From assembly GCA_021844425.1 (NCBI GenBank), contig JAKBTL010000040.1:1-36076 (forward strand): a stretch of DNA of 36,076 bases, given 5' to 3'. Source of the DNA: Actinomycetes bacterium (GTDB taxonomy: Bacteria > Actinomycetota > Acidimicrobiia > Acidimicrobiales > RAAP-2). The translations under genes were made by a program, and so were the position numbers. This document shows, piece by piece, positions 30,997-36,076 of the stretch (positions are counted from its first letter, which is position 1; every line of letters starts with the position of its first letter). Below the pieces are notes generated by a model, which made no database searches, was not told the DNA's origin, and saw nothing but the letters and a program-made list of their open reading frames with translations.

Positions 30997-33300
30997 GTGC
31001 CGGGGGAGGGAGCGTCGAACTTCAGCGTGAGCGTCCTCGGCCACCGCGTGGAGCGCCGCGAGGACCCTCCCTTGCTCACCGGCGCTGCCGAGTACCTGGA
31101 CGACCTCCATGCCGACGGCCTGCTGCACGCGGTCTTCGTGAGATCGTCGGTCGCACACGGGGAGCTTCGCAGCGTGGACGTCTCGAGCGCGAGGGCGCAG
31201 CCGGGCGTGGTCGAGGTCTTCTGCGCCGCAGACCTGGGTCTCCGCGACATCCCTGAGTGGTACCGCCCCGACGGGCCGCCGAGAGCGGAGGTCGGGCGAC
31301 CATGCCTGGCGAGGGACCGGGTGCGCTTCGTCGGCGAGGCCGTGGCGGTCGTGGTGGCCGAGTCCCTCGCAGCCGCCGTCGACGCGGCGGAGCACGTCGT
31401 CGTCGACGTCGACCCCCTGCCGGTCGTGGTCGACCCGCTCGCCGCGCTCGCAGAGGACGCCCCGCAGCTCTTCCCTGCCCTCGGCTCGAACGTGGTGCTG
31501 GAGGCCCCTCCGACCGACGCGGACGTCCTCGAGGGTGCTGACGTCGTGGTGCGCGGGCGCTTCGTGAACCAGCGGGTGGCCCCTGCGCCGATCGAGACGA
31601 ACGCCGCCTTGGCGTTGCCGAGCCCGGAGGGCGGCTTGGACTGCGTCGTGACCTCCCAGGCGCCGTTCGCCGTCCGCCAAGGGGTCGCGGCCGCGCTGGG
31701 CATCGAGCCGTCGACCGTGCGCGTGCGCACCGTCGCAGTCGGAGGGGGGTTCGGGGCGAAAGGGGGCGTCTACCCCGAGCAGGTCGTCGTCGCCGCGCTC
31801 GCCGCTCGCCTGAGACGGCCAGTGCGCCACGTGGAGACCCGATCGGAGAACCTGGTGGCCATGAGCCACGGGCGAGGCCAGATCCAGGACGTGGCGCTCG
31901 GTGCGCGCAGGGACGGGACCATCGTCGGGCTCGAGGCGAGGACGGTGACCGACATGGGTGCGTACCCGTGGCGTGGGGGCATCCCGTTCCGCACGGCGCG
32001 GCTCATGGCGAATGGTGTCTACCGGATCCCGCGCCTCTCGCTCACCTCTCTCGGGGTGGTCACGAACACCACGCCTATCGGTCCCTACCGCGGCGCCGGG
32101 CGCCCTGAGGCCACCGCGATGCTCGAGCGCGCGATCGACCTTCTCGCCGCGGAGCTCGGTATCGACCCTGCCGAGGTGCGCCGCCGCAACATGCTGGTGC
32201 CTTCCGACTTCCCGTACACGACGCCGACGGGCGCCGTGTACGACAGCGGCGACTACGGGCGGGCCTTGGAGGCGGTGCTCGCGCTGGGAGATTACGACGC
32301 CCTCCGCAAGGAGCAGGCCGAGCGCAGGAACCGCGGCGACGCCGTGGTCGTCGGCGTCGGGCTCTCGACCTTCGTGGAGATCAGCGGGTCAGGCTGGGAG
32401 TTCGGCGGGGTGACCGTCGACCCGGACGGCAGCATCGTCGTCGTGACGGGTGCGTCCCCGCACGGCCAGGGTCTCGTCACGGCGCTGAGCCAGGTCGTGG
32501 GCGGCGTGCTCGGCGTCGACCCCGGCGAGGTGCGCGTCGTGCACTCCGACACCGGGGTGGTGCCGCGCGGGATAGGGACCTTCGGCTCTCGATCGGGCCA
32601 GCTCGCCGGCAACGCCGCGTTCGCCGCGGCACGCGCAGTCGTCGACCAGGCGCGCGAGGTGGCCTCTGGTCTGCTCGAAGCGGCGCCCGCAGACGTGGTC
32701 GTGGTCGACGGCGGCGTAGCCGTCGCGGGCGTCCCGACGAGCGCGCTGACCTGGGCTCAGGTGGCCGCGGCGGCACCGGAGGGTTGGCTCCGCGCGGAGG
32801 GGGACTTCACACAGGAGCAGGGCACCTACCCGTTCGGGGCGCACCTGGCGGTCGTGGAGGTCGACACGGAGACGGGCCGGGTGCTGCTGCGGCGGCTCGT
32901 CGCCGTGGACGACTGCGGGACGGTGATCAACCCGACGATCGTGGAGGGGCAGGTGCACGGCGGGCTCGCCCAGGGCATCGCGCAGGCGCTGTTCGAAGAG
33001 GTCCGCTACGACGAGTGGGGCAACCCGCTGACCGCGACGTTCGCGGATTACGGGGTCCCGAGCGCTGCGGAGCTCCCGTCGTTCGAGCTGGGCTCGACCG
33101 AGACGCCCTCCCCGCTCAACCCGCTCGGGCTGAAAGGAGTAGGGGAGTCGGGGACCGTGGGCTCGGCTGCCGCGGTGCAAAATGCGGTCATCGACGCGCT
33201 GCGGCCGTTCGGGGTGCGCCACGTCGACATGCCGCTCAGCGCGGAGCGTGTCTGGCGCGCCATCCACGACCGCGCCCCTGCGTCGCCCGACCGGCCCTAA
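30997..33300 (+). CDS. Molybdenum hydroxylase large (Mo-binding) subunit, XDH/CoxL family, no. 3
   Basis: A 767-residue catalytic subunit of the xanthine oxidase family, more distant from the two earlier ones. It begins VLGHRVERREDPPLLTGAAEYLDDL, then has FVGEAVAVVVAESLAAAVDAAE, AVGGGFGAKGGVYPEQ and GPYRGAGRPEATAMLERA. The C-terminal active-site Glu motif is GVGESGTVGSAAAVQNAVIDAL. The CO-dehydrogenase loop AYRCSFR is absent. Start at GTG 30997; GTG 31027 is an alternative. No FAD or 2Fe-2S subunit gene is next to it, so electron-transfer partners must be elsewhere. It stands alone between the zinc-ribbon gene and the MMPL gene, so a link to the catabolic operons is uncertain. Confidence 0.92.
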   Translation: MPGEGASNFSVSVLGHRVERREDPPLLTGAAEYLDDLHADGLLHAVFVRSSVAHGELRSVDVSSARAQPGVVEVFCAADLGLRDIPEWYRPDGPPRAEVGRPCLARDRVRFVGEAVAVVVAESLAAAVDAAEHVVVDVDPLPVVVDPLAALAEDAPQLFPALGSNVVLEAPPTDADVLEGADVVVRGRFVNQRVAPAPIETNAALALPSPEGGLDCVVTSQAPFAVRQGVAAALGIEPSTVRVRTVAVGGGFGAKGGVYPEQVVVAALAARLRRPVRHVETRSENLVAMSHGRGQIQDVALGARRDGTIVGLEARTVTDMGAYPWRGGIPFRTARLMANGVYRIPRLSLTSLGVVTNTTPIGPYRGAGRPEATAMLERAIDLLAAELGIDPAEVRRRNMLVPSDFPYTTPTGAVYDSGDYGRALEAVLALGDYDALRKEQAERRNRGDAVVVGVGLSTFVEISGSGWEFGGVTVDPDGSIVVVTGASPHGQGLVTALSQVVGGVLGVDPGEVRVVHSDTGVVPRGIGTFGSRSGQLAGNAAFAAARAVVDQAREVASGLLEAAPADVVVVDGGVAVAGVPTSALTWAQVAAAAPEGWLRAEGDFTQEQGTYPFGAHLAVVEVDTETGRVLLRRLVAVDDCGTVINPTIVEGQVHGGLAQGIAQALFEEVRYDEWGNPLTATFADYGVPSAAELPSFELGSTETPSPLNPLGLKGVGESGTVGSAAAVQNAVIDALRPFGVRHVDMPLSAERVWRAIHDRAPASPDRP

Positions 33301-33311
33301 GCTGGGTCTTC

Positions 33312-33386
33312 GTGGGCTTCCTCCTGCGCAAGCTGCTGCGGCTCATCCAAGTGCGGCGGGAACGGCGTCGGCGCTACGGCAGGTGA
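33312..33386 (+). CDS. Possible 24-residue basic amphipathic peptide
   Basis: From GTG 33312 the frame reads VGFLLRKLLRLIQVRRERRRRYGR and stops at TGA. A hydrophobic start followed by an arginine-rich end could be a membrane-associated small protein. TAAGCT (33298-33303) lies eight bases before the GTG, as at other likely leaderless genes here. Too short to call with assurance. Confidence 0.25.
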   Translation: MGFLLRKLLRLIQVRRERRRRYGR

Positions 33387-33404
33387 CCGGCTAGGCGCGT
33401 CGCC

Positions 33405-35624
33405 TCAGGGGCGCCGCGCGCCGGTGGCCGCTGCTGCGTCGTCTCCCGGAGTCCCGACGTGCGATTCGCCGGCTCCGTTCGATCGGGTGGCGCCGACGCC
33501 CTGCATGGAGCCGGCGGACGGCGGGACCCCGGGAGACGGTTCGTCGCGATGGCCGGGCCACCAGGCGCGGTGACCGACGAGCGCGGTGAGCGAGGGCGTG
33601 AGGAACATGGCCATCACGAACGCGGCGATGGCGATGCCGACGGAGATGGCGAACCCCATCTGGCTGAGCGTCGTGCCTCCGGCGAGGATGAGCGATGCGA
33701 AGGTCCCCGCGAGGATGAGGCCGGCCGAGGCGATCGTCGGGCCGGCATGGCGGACCGCCATCGCGGCGGCGCCCCGCGGGTCTCGGCCTTCGCGGGCCTC
33801 CTCCCTTAGCCGAGAGACCATCAGGATGTTGTAGTCGGTGCCGAGCGCCACGACGAAGAGGTACATCACGATGGGCAGGATGAACGTCAGACCGCTCTCG
33901 CCCTGGGCGTCTTGGAACACGAGAACGGACGCGCCGAGGGTGCTCGCGAACCCGAGCCCCACCGCGCCCATCAGGTACCACGGAGCGACGACGCTGCGAA
34001 GGAGCAGCGCGAGGATGAGCAGGATCAGGACGGCGGCCACCGGGAACACGAGCGCGTAGTCGTGCCCCATCGCGGACTCGAGGTCCACGTACACCGAGGT
34101 GATCCCGCCGATGAGGGGTCTGGTGCCCGCAGGAGCGTCGTCCGCAGCGCGCTGGAGTGGACCGCGGACGGTGGTCATCGCCGCGTCGGACTTCGGGGAG
34201 TGCGTGAGCACCACGCGGAAGTCGGCCACGGTGCCGTGCTCGGCGACCCTGGCGGGGGCGACCGACGCGACCCCCTCGACGCGTGCGAGGCGCTGCCCGT
34301 AGGCGGTGAGCGCGGAGGAGGGGATCGCCGTGCCGTCGGTGGACTCGAGGTAGACGTCGGTCGGCTCGGCCTTCCCAGCGGCGTACCCGCGTAGCAGCAC
34401 CTTCGAGTACACCGCGGACTCGGTGGTGGCTGTCTTGCCGGATGTGAGTGTGAAGGAGGGATGGAAGCCGAGCGCGAACCCTCCCAGGACGACGAGCACG
34501 CCGGCGCTCAGCACGGCGACCCTGCCGGGGTGGTGCGCGAGCACGTTGCCGATCGCACCGAACCGGGCGCCCTCAGGCTCGCGCTGCCAGGCGCTCGACG
34601 GCCAGAACGTACGGGTCCCGAGCAAAGAGACGATCGCGGGGATCAAGGTGAGCCCCGCGAGCAGCGTGGCTGCAACCGCGATCGCGAGCGCGGGGCCGAG
34701 GGAGCGGAAGAGCGTGATGCTCGACAGCGTCAGCGCGAGGAACGCGATGATCACCGCACCGGCCGCCGTCGCGATCGCCGGCCCGACCTTCGTGACCGCG
34801 TTGACCATCGCCTCCTTGGCCTCGACGCCTGCACGGAGGCGCTCTCGGAAGCGGAACATCAGGAAGAGGACGTAGTCCGTCCCCACCCCGAAGAGGACCA
34901 CGATCAGCATCGTGGACACCGTGCTGTCGATGTGCAGCCCGAGCGCTCGGCTGAGGGACGCGATGAGGCCGTCGGCGATCTCCGAGACGACGCCGATCAC
35001 GAGCACGGGTAGCAGCGCGATCACCGGGCTGCGGAAGATGAGGAGCAGGAGCGCCAGGATCAGCCCGATCGTGGCGATCGCGACGACCTTCGACGCGGTC
35101 TGCCCGGACTTCTGCTGGTCGAGGGCTTGGGCGGCGGTGCCGGTCACCCCTGCGCGCAGATCGGTTCCCTTCGTGAGGGACGTCACGTCGCGTCGCAGCG
35201 TGAGCACCGCGTAGGTCTGTGCGGTCGTGAGCTGCCCTTGGACATTGGGCATCTCGACGCCGATCAGGCCGACGAGGTGGTTCGGCGAGACGACGGCAGG
35301 GTCGACCGCGTTGACGGCAGGGATGCGGCGGGAGGCGAGCACGCGCTGGGCCCGGTCGAGCAGCGCGACATCCCTGGCGGTGAGCGGCCCGCCCCCTCGC
35401 CGCTCGGCGACCACGAGCGCCGCGGGCGTCGCGGTGTTCGTGAACGCCTCCTTCTGGAGGTTCGCGGCCTGCACCGATTGATAGTGGCTCGGAAGGAACG
35501 CCACCTCGCTCGTTGTCGTCGAGAGCTTCGGTGCGAGGCCGACGATGGCCACGGCGGCGACGATCCACACGCCGATGACCCTCCAGGGGTGGCGTACGAC
35601 GATCCGTCCGAGCTTCGCGAACAT
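33405..35624 (-). CDS. MMPL-family RND transporter
   Basis: A 739-residue inner-membrane exporter of the actinobacterial MMPL family, which move lipids, siderophores or drugs using the proton gradient. It has the duplicated RND layout: a first helix in [19 protein letters not shown], an extracytoplasmic loop, a helix bundle with [16 protein letters not shown] (Asp250), a second loop after ~390, and a second bundle with [17 protein letters not shown] (Asp597). The paired GTDY motifs are the proton-relay signature. The last ~45 residues are a disordered Gly/Ser/Ala-rich tail. AGGAG lies five bases before the ATG. It is divergent from a TetR gene, the common actinobacterial arrangement in which the regulator controls the pump. 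Confidence 0.93.
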   Translation of the reverse strand: MFAKLGRIVVRHPWRVIGVWIVAAVAIVGLAPKLSTTTSEVAFLPSHYQSVQAANLQKEAFTNTATPAALVVAERRGGGPLTARDVALLDRAQRVLASRRIPAVNAVDPAVVSPNHLVGLIGVEMPNVQGQLTTAQTYAVLTLRRDVTSLTKGTDLRAGVTGTAAQALDQQKSGQTASKVVAIATIGLILALLLLIFRSPVIALLPVLVIGVVSEIADGLIASLSRALGLHIDSTVSTMLIVVLFGVGTDYVLFLMFRFRERLRAGVEAKEAMVNAVTKVGPAIATAAGAVIIAFLALTLSSITLFRSLGPALAIAVAATLLAGLTLIPAIVSLLGTRTFWPSSAWQREPEGARFGAIGNVLAHHPGRVAVLSAGVLVVLGGFALGFHPSFTLTSGKTATTESAVYSKVLLRGYAAGKAEPTDVYLESTDGTAIPSSALTAYGQRLARVEGVASVAPARVAEHGTVADFRVVLTHSPKSDAAMTTVRGPLQRAADDAPAGTRPLIGGITSVYVDLESAMGHDYALVFPVAAVLILLILALLLRSVVAPWYLMGAVGLGFASTLGASVLVFQDAQGESGLTFILPIVMYLFVVALGTDYNILMVSRLREEAREGRDPRGAAAMAVRHAGPTIASAGLILAGTFASLILAGGTTLSQMGFAISVGIAIAAFVMAMFLTPSLTALVGHRAWWPGHRDEPSPGVPPSAGSMQGVGATRSNGAGESHVGTPGDDAAAATGARRP

Positions 35625-35680
35625 GTTGCTCCTGTCGGCTCCTTCGCTCTCCTGCCGGCCTGCAAGGTACCCACCTGTCT

Positions 35681-35707
35681 ACTTACTTGTCGACAGGCAA
35701 GTCAAGT
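35681..35707. promoter_or_regulatory. TetR-type operator dyad between MMPL and tetR
   Basis: The sequence from acttacttg to caagtcaagt forms a near-perfect inverted repeat (ACTTACTTG against ACTTGACTTG read from the other strand). A second symmetry, CCTGTC...GACAGG, overlaps it. It covers the tetR promoter and, on the other strand, a TTGACT -35 candidate for the MMPL gene, so one site could repress both. Confidence 0.65.
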
Positions 35708-35716
35708 CGCTATGCT
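35687..35716 (+). promoter_or_regulatory. tetR promoter
   Basis: TTGTCG (35687-35692), an 18-base spacer and TATGCT (35711-35716) form a reasonable promoter overlapping the operator. The GTG at 35724 is seven bases past the -10 box, consistent with leaderless translation. Confidence 0.5.
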
Positions 35717-35723
35717 CGGCGTC

Positions 35724-36076
35724 GTGGTGCTGGACGCGACCGGAGCGAAGGTGGGCGAAGTGGCCGCCGGCGGGAAAGGACCGGAGACGCCGCACGCCCC
35801 CGCGGACGAGGTCTGCGCCCCCGCAGGCCTGACGCACGCCCATGCGGGGGACCAGACGAGGGCCCGGATCGTGGAGGTCGCGCTCGAGCTCATCACCGAC
35901 CGGGGATTCGCGGCGACCTCGACGCGCGAGATCGCCGAGCGCCTCGGGGTCACGAAGGCGGCCCTTTACTACTATTTCCGCACGAAGGACGACCTTCTCT
36001 CAGCCATCGTCGGACCGGCGACGGCTGAGCTCGAGGCGCTGATCGAGCGTGCGGTCACCGAGCGTGCGGTCACCGA
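35724..36076 (+). CDS. TetR-family transcriptional regulator (partial, runs off window)
   Basis: The frame is open to the window end (117 codons). The TetR DNA-binding domain is clear: [48 protein letters not shown], with the helix-turn-helix at [21 protein letters not shown]. The ~45 residues before it are low-complexity. I choose GTG 35724 over the ATG at 35712 because that ATG lies inside the likely -10 box. It is divergent from the MMPL gene and probably represses it and itself. At the window end the coding sequence enters a 15-bp repeat (ERAVT). Confidence 0.88.
   Translation, partial: MVLDATGAKVGEVAAGGKGPETPHAPADEVCAPAGLTHAHAGDQTRARIVEVALELITDRGFAATSTREIAERLGVTKAALYYYFRTKDDLLSAIVGPATAELEALIERAVTERAVT
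36045..36074 (+). repeat. 15-bp tandem repeat at window end, inside tetR
   Basis: Two perfect units of gagcgtgcggtcacc and the first two bases of a third encode ERAVT repeats. The array may continue beyond the window. Confidence 0.85.

Noticed and set aside
35712-35714. ATG as tetR start
   Set aside because: It lies within the likely -10 hexamer TATGCT; GTG 35724 fits a leaderless transcript better. This remains a judgement.

Overview
This is a high-GC, gene-dense window with frequent GTG starts, GTGA/ATGA gene overlaps, an LLM-class flavin/F420-type oxidoreductase, a DUF3151 protein and uvrC-rapZ linkage. It reads as an actinobacterium, possibly Acidimicrobiia; the class is my inference and no rRNA or marker settles it. 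No transposase, integrase, tRNA or CRISPR array was found.

Layout. (1) 244-3239: housekeeping uvrC and rapZ, overlapping by 4 bp. (2) 3240-4290: a repeat-rich strip with a reverse-strand DUF3151 gene. (3) 4291-9411: operon A, ubiD, a divergent ubiX-like gene, a molybdenum-hydroxylase large subunit and a small FMN-binding-type protein. (4) 9580-16756: a reverse-strand MarR regulator facing a five-gene branched-chain/aromatic-type ABC importer (livKHMGF) and an MFS exporter. (5) 16745-22889: operon B, an apparently exact second copy of ubiD with its leader, then a full molybdenum hydroxylase (FAD, 2Fe-2S and Mo subunits) and a canonical ubiX. (6) 23132-28638: operon C, LLM oxidoreductase, SDR, M24-fold hydrolase, Glu/Leu-type dehydrogenase and HpcH/HpaI aldolase. 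(7) 28817-36076: a second MFS exporter, a small zinc-ribbon protein, a third molybdenum-hydroxylase large subunit, and a divergent MMPL transporter/TetR pair running off the window.

How the parts may work together (inference). The 4.3-28.6 kb region looks like one catabolic locus for an imported aromatic or heteroaromatic acid. The ABC system imports it. UbiD, using prenyl-FMN made by UbiX, removes or adds a carboxylate. The molybdenum hydroxylase puts water-derived oxygen on the ring or oxidises an aldehyde. Operon C would open the ring, hydrolyse a C-N or C-O bond, deaminate, and cleave a hydroxy-oxo acid. The amino-acid-type dehydrogenase hints at a nitrogen-containing substrate. No CoA ligase is present, so a free-acid route is favoured.

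The MarR/livK divergent promoter and the operon C promoter carry the same 12-bp dyad CTTGACATCAAG laid over TTGACA -35 boxes, which ties importer and operon C into one likely regulon. The most unusual structural feature is the 1578-bp direct repeat that gives two differently composed operons the same decarboxylase and leader.
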